From the NCBI GenBank assembly GCA_044375415.1, contig JBILMS010000059.1, forward strand, positions 1-19,421: DNA of 19,421 bases, given 5' to 3'. This DNA comes from JAWXBG01 sp044375415. GTDB lineage: Bacteria; Bacteroidota; Bacteroidia; Flavobacteriales_D; Sanyastnellaceae. Every line of letters starts with the position of its first letter. Within the stretch, counting starts at the first letter, position 1. Made by a program: the position numbers and the translations under genes. This document shows positions 1-7,186 of the stretch, piece after piece. A model generated the notes under the pieces. That model was not told the origin of the DNA and made no database searches. It saw only the letters and a list, made by a program, of their open reading frames with translations.

Positions 1-2774
1 GCGGGAGTGCAAGCGTCATCAGGCATAGCGAAGTCGGAAAGCACTTCGGGGTACACAGTAATTATTAGCGAAAAAGCATCGGAACATCCATCTATCGTTG
101 AGGAGGTTAGTTCCACTTCATATTCTTGAGTTACTCCACTTAAATTTTCAAAAGTGTGTGTATGAAATTCATCTGCGGTTTCGGAAGTTTGTCCATCACC
201 GTAGTCCCAACTGTACAATTGGCTGTCCATTGACAAGTTCTGAAGATTTACAACTAAAGGCGAACAACCTTGAACAACGTCGGCTGCGAATTGAGCCACC
301 GGTGAAGGATTCACCACAATGAAACTACTCGTTGTATCTGAACATCCAAAGGGAGAGGTAGCAATTAGTGTTACCGTATAACTTATTGGATCGTTTGTAT
401 TATTTGTAAATTGATGAACCGGATTTGGCAAAGTTGAAGAGGTTCCATCCCCAAAATTCCAATTGAAAGTTTGAGCACCTGTTATGAATGGCATACTTAC
501 CAAGAGGGGTGCACAACCACTATCCGGCAACAGTGTAAAGTTGAAATTGGGCAGAGGGTAGACCAATACATTTTGAGACGTTGTGTCGTTGCAGCCATTA
601 ATATTATAGGCAATGAGATTTACAGAGTAGTTGACAACGAACCCTGAAGTATTATTGTATAAATGCGATGGGCTAATAGCAGTGCTAGCAGTGTTATCGC
701 CGAAATTCCATAAGTAGCTGCTAGCTCCCGTCGAAAGATTGGTGAACTGAGCGGCAATAGAGCTGCAACCCGGTGCTAAGTTATTGTCGTCGAATGCCGC
801 ATTTGCAGAAGCGAAAACGGTTACATACAAGGTGTCAGAAGAACCACAACCAAATGCGTTCATGGCTGTCATTACCACTATGTACGTTGTATCCGATAAG
901 GAAGTATTGGTGAATTCGTGAAGCGGGTCTATCGTTCCGGAAAATGATCCATCCCCAAATGACCATTGATAGGACACTGCATTGCTCGAATTATTCGAAA
1001 ACTGCACTTGCAGAGGCGAACAACCACTTGATATATCAAGTGAAATGTTTGGTATCGGAGCAGGCTCAACAGAAATAACACCTTGAGTTGTATCCGAGCA
1101 GTGTACTGTTTCAACAATTAGCTCAATTGTATATGATCCTGTGCCGCTATATTGGTAAAGAGGATTTGATAGATTGCTGGAAGCTCCGTCTCCAAAATCC
1201 CATTCATATTGAATAATCGTATCTGAAGCCATGAACGTACTTTGATCGATGAGCTGAGCGGTTTCTCCTTCACATAGATTGGCTACACCAAAATCTGCTA
1301 CCGGTGATTGAAATACTTCTATTTCGTCGGAATCGCTACCGGGGCATCCGTTTAGTGCAATGACATCTAATTCAACCTCATGTTCACCAATACTAGTATA
1401 GATTATCGGGGGTGGTGTTGGACCGTTGTACGTAAATGGTGCAACATCGAAAGTCCAGACCCATGATAAAACATTGGAGGAGTTTTGTGTATAGTTCACT
1501 GTGAGTTCATCACATCCCTCTGTTACATCGGGAACAATATTGACGACGGGACTGGGTAAAACGACCACCTGCACAGAGGCCGTATCACTGCATGAGGAGG
1601 ATGATCCTGTAATGGCGACGGCGTTTTGCACCGTGTAAGTACCCGGTGTGTTATAAACAAATGTTACATTGCCGCTCCCTGTGGGTATCCATCCAAAACC
1701 ATTTCCGAAATTCCATGAATATGAATTGGGGCTGCCCGTTGCTTGCTGATAAAAGGTAATTGATTGACCAACGCAGATGGTATCTGTATTCACATTGATT
1801 CCTGCACCGGGTGGTGGTACTATTTGTATAGTAATGCTAGTAGTATCGATACCACAAAAATTACTGTCGAGTAATTGAACCGTGTAAGATCCTATGCCCG
1901 GATAATGAAGCGTATGAGGGAAAGTAGGTGGCCAAGGAGTCCAATCTATAATGCTATCTTGTCCGGCACCCCAGTAATCACCGAAATTCCAGTATTCATA
2001 TCGCTGGTAAATATTTCCTTGAAACAAGCAATTACGTTCAGTGGTATTCATGAAGGTAACCGCAGTATCAGGATAGCACAAGAGAGTTGCACTTGCCGAT
2101 ATAGCTGCATCATCTAGATCCCAAATACGTATTGGATTAAATGTGGCCTGTGAAGCACCGCCTTGAACGGTATTACAATAGTTTTCCCCATACAGTGAAA
2201 CTTCGGTTTCACAATCTACTGTACCCACTTCATAGATGTGGGAAATCATTTGATTCCAGTTGGTATAGTCAAAATTGAGTTGAGGGCTTCCATCGCCAAA
2301 GTCCCAAATGAATGTGGTGGTTTCAGAAACGTTGGTAGATGAATTGATGAACTCCATCAATTGAGGCGCACATGCTTGAGTTAGTCCTCCCACCGGAATT
2401 TGAATACTGGCGCTGGTAGCTTCTTCCATAACGACAACACCCTGTATCACACATCCGGAGGAAGTTTCAGTGATGGTAACCACAAAAGTGTCGACTACAG
2501 CGGTGTAAACGTGATTGATAGCAATGGGGCTAGTCCAAGAGGCGCCGGTTGTATTCGGCGTTCCATCTCCCCAATCTATGGAATATCCATTCCAGTTATT
2601 GGGAGATTGAAGGTTAAAGCTGAAATTGTTGCCGGTACAGCTGTACCAGTAGGGACTATCGGAAGTTGCTCCATAAAAATCGTAGACTTGCGGACACTGA
2701 GCAACCGTCCGGCCGAAAAGGCTTAGCAGAAGAAGTGTTGGTAAGGACTTACGAATCAGTAGAAAGCAATCCAT
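1..2774 (-). CDS. Secreted multi-PKD-domain surface protein, 3' end beyond window
   Basis: Reading leftward from ATG at 2774, the frame stays open to the window edge (924 codons), so the C-terminus is not visible. Residues 1-26 form a signal peptide (MDCFLLIRKS, then a Leu-rich core ending TVAQ). After it come about ten PKD or PKD-like beta-sandwich domains, each marked by a W-x-FGDG-like turn: DWGDG near residue 68, WDFGDG near 157, WNFGDY near 262, WNFGNG near 354, then WTFD, WDFGDG, WSFGDG, WNFGDN, WNFGDG and WDYGDG. Most domains end in a Gly-Cys-Ser/Asn turn. The third has an aromatic-rich insertion (SIIDWTPWPPTFP). In Bacteroidota such proteins are usually T9SS-exported, adhesin-like or gliding-associated; export by T9SS is inferred because any sorting tail lies outside the window. 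It is divergent from ruvB with about 200 bp between. No enzyme domain was seen. Confidence 0.9.
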   Translation of the reverse strand, partial: MDCFLLIRKSLPTLLLLSLFGRTVAQCPQVYDFYGATSDSPYWYSCTGNNFSFNLQSPNNWNGYSIDWGDGTPNTTGASWTSPIAINHVYTAVVDTFVVTITETSSGCVIQGVVVMEEATSASIQIPVGGLTQACAPQLMEFINSSTNVSETTTFIWDFGDGSPQLNFDYTNWNQMISHIYEVGTVDCETEVSLYGENYCNTVQGGASQATFNPIRIWDLDDAAISASATLLCYPDTAVTFMNTTERNCLFQGNIYQRYEYWNFGDYWGAGQDSIIDWTPWPPTFPHTLHYPGIGSYTVQLLDSNFCGIDTTSITIQIVPPPGAGINVNTDTICVGQSITFYQQATGSPNSYSWNFGNGFGWIPTGSGNVTFVYNTPGTYTVQNAVAITGSSSSCSDTASVQVVVLPSPVVNIVPDVTEGCDELTVNYTQNSSNVLSWVWTFDVAPFTYNGPTPPPIIYTSIGEHEVELDVIALNGCPGSDSDEIEVFQSPVADFGVANLCEGETAQLIDQSTFMASDTIIQYEWDFGDGASSNLSNPLYQYSGTGSYTIELIVETVHCSDTTQGVISVEPAPIPNISLDISSGCSPLQVQFSNNSSNAVSYQWSFGDGSFSGTIDPLHEFTNTSLSDTTYIVVMTAMNAFGCGSSDTLYVTVFASANAAFDDNNLAPGCSSIAAQFTNLSTGASSYLWNFGDNTASTAISPSHLYNNTSGFVVNYSVNLIAYNINGCNDTTSQNVLVYPLPNFNFTLLPDSGCAPLLVSMPFITGAQTFNWNFGDGTSSTLPNPVHQFTNNTNDPISYTVTLIATSPFGCSDTTSSFIVVNPSPVAQFAADVVQGCSPLVVNLQNLSMDSQLYSWDYGDGQTSETADEFHTHTFENLSGVTQEYEVELTSSTIDGCSDAFSLIITVYPEVLSDFAMPDDACTP

Positions 2775-2975
2775 AGCCTATATATACGTGGTGCTTTAGA
2801 ATAAGGTGCGAGAAATAAGGTACTATTAGACAAATGGAGGTTTCTGAACTCTAAACCGAATGATATTCAGTTCCTAGGCGTCTATTGGTTAGATGAGGTT
2901 TTCAAGATTAACGATGAATCTGCTAAAAGTGAATGTCGAATTGCCCGCAGTTGAGGAGTACATTTGAGCCACGAT

Positions 2976-3995
2976 ATGGAAGAATTTGATATCAGAAATG
3001 AGGCAGAAATGTCGTCGGATCGTGATCTGGAGAAGGTTTTACGCCCCAGATCCTTCGACGATTTTACAGGACAATTGCAGGTTTTGTCCAACTTACAGGT
3101 ATTTGTAAAAGCCGCTGTTAGGCGGGGTGAAGCCCTCGATCATGTCTTATTACATGGCCCTCCCGGATTGGGAAAAACTACTCTTGCAAATATTATCGCC
3201 GCGGAAATGGGAGTAGGTATTAAAACCACTTCCGGACCGGTACTCGATAAACCGGCAGATCTTGCGGGATTACTTACAAATTTAGAACCTCGAGATGTAC
3301 TTTTCATTGATGAGATCCATCGTCTTAGTCCGGTTGTCGAAGAATATCTTTACTCCGCGATGGAAGATTATTGCATCGATCTCATGATCGACACGGGTCC
3401 AAATGCGCGTTCGGTTCAAATCAAATTGAATCCTTTTACACTTGTTGGAGCAACCACTCGATCGGGATTACTTACTGCTCCGCTACGAGCAAGGTTTGGT
3501 ATCAATTCGCGCTTGTCTTATTACGATACAAAAACCCTGACGGGCATCGTCGAAAGAAGCTCCGGCATTTTAGGGATTCCAATTCAGGAAGAAGCAAGTT
3601 ACGAAGTGGCGGGACGTAGTAGAGGAACACCGCGTATTGCAAATGCTCTATTGCGACGAGTTCGCGACTTTGCACAAATACAAGGCGATGGAACCATCGA
3701 TATCCAAATCACACGAATTGCTCTCCATGCGTTAAATGTGGATCAGAAAGGATTGGATGAGATGGATAATAAAATACTTCTTACCATACTCGATAAGTTT
3801 GGGGGAGGTCCAGTTGGCTTAACAACTATTGCTACAGCGGTAAGTGAGGATGCAGGTACCATCGAAGAAGTATATGAGCCCTTTTTGATTCAAGAAGGAC
3901 TTCTTACACGCACACCACGCGGTCGACAATTGACTGAAATTGCTTACAAACATTTCGGCAGAATTCGTGGAGCTAATCAAGGACATCTGTTTTAA
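2976..3995 (+). CDS. ruvB: Holliday junction branch-migration ATPase RuvB
   Basis: Cytoplasmic AAA+ motor that, with RuvA, drives branch migration of Holliday junctions in recombinational repair. From ATG 2976 it has 339 residues, the usual family length. Visible are the RPRSFDDFTGQ entry motif, Walker A GPPGLGKTT (about 61-69), Walker B FIDEIHR (about 110-116), the RuvB signature/sensor GATTRSG (about 158-164), an arginine-finger region LRARFG (about 170-175), and a C-terminal winged-helix region with GGGPVGL and TPRGR. A TTG at 2964, preceded by AGGAG (2954-2958), would add four residues. ATG 2976 was chosen because it matches the N-terminal length I recall for Bacteroidota RuvB, but the TTG start is possible. 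queG follows after 5 nt, so the two are probably one operon. ruvA and ruvC are not in the window. Confidence 0.97.
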   Translation: MEEFDIRNEAEMSSDRDLEKVLRPRSFDDFTGQLQVLSNLQVFVKAAVRRGEALDHVLLHGPPGLGKTTLANIIAAEMGVGIKTTSGPVLDKPADLAGLLTNLEPRDVLFIDEIHRLSPVVEEYLYSAMEDYCIDLMIDTGPNARSVQIKLNPFTLVGATTRSGLLTAPLRARFGINSRLSYYDTKTLTGIVERSSGILGIPIQEEASYEVAGRSRGTPRIANALLRRVRDFAQIQGDGTIDIQITRIALHALNVDQKGLDEMDNKILLTILDKFGGGPVGLTTIATAVSEDAGTIEEVYEPFLIQEGLLTRTPRGRQLTEIAYKHFGRIRGANQGHLF

Positions 3996-4000
3996 TTGGC

Positions 4001-4915
4001 GTGATAGATTCTCGCGAAATAAAGAGAATGGCTGCAGAGCATGGATTTTCATTCTGTGGAATTTCGCGTGCAGAATTTCTTGAAGAAGAAGCGATCCAAC
4101 TCGATCAATGGCTCAAGCAGGGGATGCAAGGCCAAATGTCCTACATGGAAAGGCATTTCGATAAAAGGTTAGATCCCCGATTATTGCTACCCGGCGCGAA
4201 GTCTGTAATATCTCTTTTGTTTAATTATTATACGAATCAACGACAAGAAGATTTATCAGCACCAAAAATTTCGAAGTACGCTTTTGGAGAGGATTATCAT
4301 TTTGTAGTGAAGGATAAATTACATCTTTTTCTTCAAGCCATTCGAGAAAAATACGGTGAGATTGATGGACGTGTATTTGTCGATTCAGCTCCGGTCATGG
4401 ACAAAGCGTGGGCAAAAAAAGGAGGATTGGGATGGATGGGAAAAAACGCAAACATCATAAGAAAGGGAGAAGGTTCTTTTTTTTTCATAGCTGAAATTAT
4501 TCTCGATTTGCAAATTGAAGTTGATGGTCAGGTTACAGATCATTGTGGAACGTGCACTGCTTGCATAGATGCTTGTCCAACAGAAGCCATTGTAGAGCCA
4601 TACCTTGTCGATGGATCAAAATGTATCAGTTATTTTACGATCGAATTGAAAGATGCAATTCCTCCATCGTATAAGGACTCATTTCAAAATTGGGCATTTG
4701 GATGTGATGTTTGTCAAGACGTTTGTCCTTGGAATAGTTTTTCAAAAAAACATAATGAAAACAGATTCATAGCGAAGGAAGGAATGCTTGAAATGAAAAA
4801 AGATCAGTGGATTGAGATGACAAAAGAGTTGTTTGATGATTGGTTTAAAGACTCGCCAATTCAGCGCACCGGATATGAAGGTTTGAAGAGAAATGTAAAG
4901 TTTATTACCGAATAA
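4001..4915 (+). CDS. queG: Epoxyqueuosine (oQ34) tRNA reductase QueG
   Basis: Catalyses the last step of queuosine synthesis, reducing epoxyqueuosine to queuosine at position 34 of GUN tRNAs, using cobalamin and two [4Fe-4S] clusters. It has 304 residues. The N-terminal domain carries PGAKSVISL (64-72). The catalytic-acid block VDSAPVMDKAW contains D134, followed by KKGGLGWMGKN (139-149). Ferredoxin-like cysteines C182, C185, C188, C192 (CGTCTACIDACP) and C208, C235, C238, C242 (GCDVCQDVCPWN) bind the clusters. The C-terminus ends in the usual TGYEGLKRN block; the longer HEAT-repeat tail of proteobacterial QueG is absent, as I recall for Bacteroidota members. GTG 4001 is preferred over ATG 4028 because it keeps the N-terminal helix. 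It lies 5 nt after ruvB and is likely co-transcribed. A run of nine T (4477-4485) sits inside the gene, which remains intact. Confidence 0.96.
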   Translation: MIDSREIKRMAAEHGFSFCGISRAEFLEEEAIQLDQWLKQGMQGQMSYMERHFDKRLDPRLLLPGAKSVISLLFNYYTNQRQEDLSAPKISKYAFGEDYHFVVKDKLHLFLQAIREKYGEIDGRVFVDSAPVMDKAWAKKGGLGWMGKNANIIRKGEGSFFFIAEIILDLQIEVDGQVTDHCGTCTACIDACPTEAIVEPYLVDGSKCISYFTIELKDAIPPSYKDSFQNWAFGCDVCQDVCPWNSFSKKHNENRFIAKEGMLEMKKDQWIEMTKELFDDWFKDSPIQRTGYEGLKRNVKFITE

Positions 4916-4920
4916 AGAAC

Positions 4921-4947
4921 AAAAAAAAGGCCCCTTATTCAGGGGCC
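4921..4947 (-). terminator. Intrinsic terminator of the 63-aa minus-strand gene
   Basis: Read on the minus strand, a perfect 6-bp G/C stem (GGCCCC / GGGGCC, 4929-4947, 7-nt loop) is followed directly by eight T (the A-run at 4921-4928 on the plus strand). It starts 28 nt after the TGA of the small minus gene. On the plus strand the same hairpin lies 14 nt after the queG stop, but the nearest T-run (4962-4969) is distant, so it should work mainly for the minus strand and perhaps weakly for ruvB-queG. Confidence 0.85.
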
Positions 4948-4974
4948 ATAGGGTTAGACATATTTTTTTCCTCA

Positions 4975-5166
4975 TCACATCAGAGCGGGTCGAAATTCAC
5001 TTAGAATGATTTCGCGGTATTGACTTCCGAAATGTTCAAGGCACCAGTTCTTCAACTGCACCAACTCCATCTGCTTCAACCAGCGAATCGCTTTCTTCAG
5101 TTCTTTTCTAAACAGCATCTGATCAAAACTCACCTTGGTGAGTACCTCTTTACAGAATTCTAGCAT
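4975..5166 (-). CDS. Small conserved-looking Bacteroidota protein, 63 aa, function unknown
   Basis: ATG at 5166 gives 63 residues: MLEFCKEVLTKVSFDQMLF at the start, then RKELKKAIRWLKQ, then LKNWCLEHFG, ending in REIILSEFRPALM. The basic/acidic helical composition, with 'KVSFD..LF.KELKKA..WL' and 'LK.WC...FG' blocks, reminds me of an uncharacterised small-protein family in flavobacteria; this is recollection, not a search result. A TTG six codons upstream (5184) is the only visible alternative start. There is no signal peptide or membrane segment, so it is probably cytoplasmic. It converges on queG and has its own strong rho-independent terminator, which supports a real transcription unit. No function is assigned. 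Confidence 0.75.
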   Translation of the reverse strand: MLEFCKEVLTKVSFDQMLFRKELKKAIRWLKQMELVQLKNWCLEHFGSQYREIILSEFRPALM

Positions 5167-5438
5167 GTTCAAAAATGGTTTCAAATACGATTTAAATCTA
5201 CCTCACTTTCCGTTCTCCACCTATCAAAATTCTGTTAAACTTATTCACCACTTATCGTTATTCCTTTCGGATCTACAAAGCTTTGTCGGCGGGACGGACA
5301 AGAAAAACGGAGACTTGGACGCCGTATTGCATGACGAACCTCATTTTTTCGTCGTAGAAATATGGACTTTTAAGGGTACTTTTAACCCCGAAATCTTCTG
5401 TCAGATTTCTTCCTCTATAAAATGCAATTGTACGAGCG

Positions 5439-6509
5439 ATGAAACTTCACAATAAAATAGACAGAAGGGTTCTTAAGGAGCGCATTGCGAAAAACCCTGT
5501 TCCACGGGTAACTGTTTCGTTTTATGCATATTATCCAATCGAGAATCCTTCCAATTTCCGCGATTTTCTATACATCCATTGGGATAAACTTGGAGTGCTT
5601 GGTCGAACCTACATCGCATCTGAGGGCATCAATGCGCAGATTTCTGTTCCCGAAGCTATGTTTGATAGGTTTAAAGAGCATTTATACGGTATAGAATTTC
5701 TCAATGGTATCCGTTTGAACATTGCTGTGCAGAGCGACCCGAAGGCTTTTTATGCCTTAAAGATCAAATTAAGAAAGAAAATTGTCGCTGACGGAATTGA
5801 TGACATGACATTCAATCCGGGAAATACCGGGGTGCATTTAAAAGCACAGGAGTTTAATGATCTGGTGTCAAAACCTGAGACCATTCTCATCGATATGCGA
5901 AATCACTACGAAAGTGAAGTCGGTCATTTTGAAGGCGCTGTTTTACCGGATGCAGATACGTTTCGAGAGGAGATCAACATGGTCGAGGATATGTTGAAGG
6001 GTCAGGAGGATCAAAATATTGTGATGTACTGCACGGGAGGTATTCGATGTGAGAAAGCTTCGGCTTATCTGAAATGGAAAGGGTTTAAGAATGTACATCA
6101 GTTGGAAGGCGGAATAATTAAGTATGTCAACGATGTAAAGGCGGAAGGCATAGACAACAAATTCAAAGGTGTGAATTTTGTGTTCGATGAACGACTATCT
6201 GAACGCATTTCAGATGACGTTATCGCGCAATGTCACCAATGTGGCGCCCCTTGCGATCATCATATTAATTGTCTGAATTTGTCGTGTCACATTCTGTTTA
6301 TTCAATGTCCGGAGTGTGCTGCAAAATTTGATAATTGTTGTTCGGAAGAATGCAAACAAATAAAACAATTGCCCGAAGAAGAACAAAAGACATTACGCAA
6401 AGGAAAACCTGCACAACGCAATGTTTTCCGCAAAGGTCGAAGTGAAAATCTTTTATTCAAAAATACAGGAGCTACTGTGCTTCAGAAATTAACCCGAATC
6501 ACGCGATAG
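5439..6509 (+). CDS. trhO: tRNA uridine-34 hydroxylase TrhO (rhodanese-like, YceA/UPF0176)
   Basis: TrhO makes 5-hydroxyuridine at wobble U34 of tRNA in an oxygen-dependent reaction. The 356-residue protein has the N-terminal acylphosphatase-like UPF0176 domain (about 22-115, with GRTYIASEGINAQ at 55-67). A rhodanese domain follows (about 135-235), with the active-site loop YCTGGIRCEK carrying C198. A Cys-rich C-terminal segment (C265, C268, C272, C278, C283, C290, C293, C300, C301, C305) looks metal-binding and is typical of the longer members. ATG 5439 is used; no Shine-Dalgarno is visible. Its last seven codons (LTRITR plus the TAG stop) lie inside a repeat that recurs immediately downstream, so the native tail may have been replaced. 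It converges on pepP across 677 bp of repeats. Confidence 0.95.
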   Translation: MKLHNKIDRRVLKERIAKNPVPRVTVSFYAYYPIENPSNFRDFLYIHWDKLGVLGRTYIASEGINAQISVPEAMFDRFKEHLYGIEFLNGIRLNIAVQSDPKAFYALKIKLRKKIVADGIDDMTFNPGNTGVHLKAQEFNDLVSKPETILIDMRNHYESEVGHFEGAVLPDADTFREEINMVEDMLKGQEDQNIVMYCTGGIRCEKASAYLKWKGFKNVHQLEGGIIKYVNDVKAEGIDNKFKGVNFVFDERLSERISDDVIAQCHQCGAPCDHHINCLNLSCHILFIQCPECAAKFDNCCSEECKQIKQLPEEEQKTLRKGKPAQRNVFRKGRSENLLFKNTGATVLQKLTRITR

Positions 6510-6777
6510 GGCTGCGTGAAGGAATTGGTCTGCGGCAAATCGATTTCTATCGCGTAGATTCGAGAATCCCTTGGCGCATTCCATTCATAATAATTCTAAT
6601 GCGCTATGCGGGGATTAACCCGAATCACGCGATAGGGCTGCGTGAACTTATTCTTCAGCGACAAATCAATTTCTATCGCGCAGATTCGAGTGGCTTGGGC
6701 ACGAGAATCCCTTGGCGCTTTCTGTTCAAAATAGTCCTTATGCGCAATGCGGGATTAACCCGCATCACGCGATAGGG
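6488..6777 (+). repeat. Head-to-tail hairpin repeat overlapping the trhO 3' end (2 full units plus partial)
   Basis: A 33-bp block beginning ATTAACCCGAATCACGCG recurs at 6488 and 6614, and its first 24 bp, with one change, recur at 6754. Unit 1 is 126 bp. Unit 2 is 140 bp, mainly because of a 15-bp insertion (TGGCTTGGGCACGAG, 6689-6703) bounded by CGAG. Each full unit can form two hairpins. In unit 1 the arms CGAATCACGCGATAG (6495-6509) and CTATCGCGTAGATTCG (6547-6562) pair with one bulge, then GCGCATT (6574-6580) pairs with AATGCGC (6598-6604). Unit 2 keeps the first pair (6621-6635 with 6673-6688). No plausible reading frame was found inside. The first unit supplies the trhO stop codon. The repeat class is not one I recognise. 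Confidence 0.85.
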
Positions 6778-7186
6778 AATCTAGCGGATAAACCAACCGC
6801 GATGAGGTTGCACAGTTCGAGAAACACCCTTCGACTCGCATTACTCCTTCGTCCTAAAGTTTCGCTGACAATGACAAGTCGTGGATTTCGATTGAACATG
6901 AACTATCTATATTTTTAGTTTTTGGAGACCATTCTTCTCCGAAAGCCTCACCCTCCGCCCTCTCCAGAGGAGAGGGGACCGATTCTGCAAACTGAAATGT
7001 TCACGTTTATTAAAGAAAAATATTATTTGAAAACTACTCCTTTCATGGAACGTGAACGTTCCCCTCTCCTCTGGAGAGGGGCTAGGGGTGAGGCTTTCCG
7101 ACGGTTTTGTCAACGCTCACGGTTGGATTATATACGTGGGACACAAGATGACGTTCCGGTTCCAGAAGTGCACGTAATAAAAACGA
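6510..7186. other. Gene-free convergent intergenic region made mostly of repeats
   Basis: There are 677 bp between the trhO stop and the pepP stop. The left part is the hairpin repeat; the part around 6937-7101 is a separate nested inverted repeat. Between them (6778-6936) and to the right (7102-7186) I see no gene, only a short GCGG/CCGC stem near 6786 and a degenerate stretch (6815-6880) rich in CTTCG motifs that may be another decayed repeat. The short open frames here have repeat-like or low-complexity translations and are rejected. Confidence 0.7.
6937..7101. repeat. Nested long inverted repeat (MITE-like / palindromic element)
   Basis: Two arms of about 40 bp (6937-6980 and 7058-7101) are near-perfect inverted copies, sharing GAAAGCCTCACCC and CTCTCCAGAGGAGAGGGG. 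Each arm is itself a tight hairpin: CCCTCTCC/GGAGAGGG with a 3-nt loop on the left (6958-6976), and CCCCTCTCC/GGAGAGGGG on the right (7061-7081). Inside the element a further 9-bp inverted pair, GTTCACGTT (6999-7007) and AACGTGAAC (7049-7057), flanks an A/T-rich centre. No open frame of note is present. It resembles the C/T-rich CTCACCC...CTCTCC palindromes scattered in many Bacteroidota genomes (recollection). It lies between converging genes and could stop transcription from both sides. Confidence 0.8.

Noticed and set aside
2959..2966. TACATTTG as the -7 box of ruvB
   Set aside because: It matches TAnnTTTG, but the only TTG upstream (2941) is 15 nt away rather than 19; too weak to annotate.
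4477..4485. T9 run in queG as a phase-variation site
   Set aside because: The gene is intact, it is not a surface protein, and T runs arise easily from Phe codons; no sign of variation in one sequence.
5135..5455. 106-codon plus-strand open frame upstream of trhO
   Set aside because: It overlaps the 63-aa minus gene and the trhO start, its translation looks unlike a protein family, and the minus-strand reading is better supported.
6815..6880. Another dispersed repeat (CTTCG-rich stretch)
   Set aside because: It vaguely resembles common Bacteroidota intergenic repeats but no second copy or clear palindrome is visible in the window.
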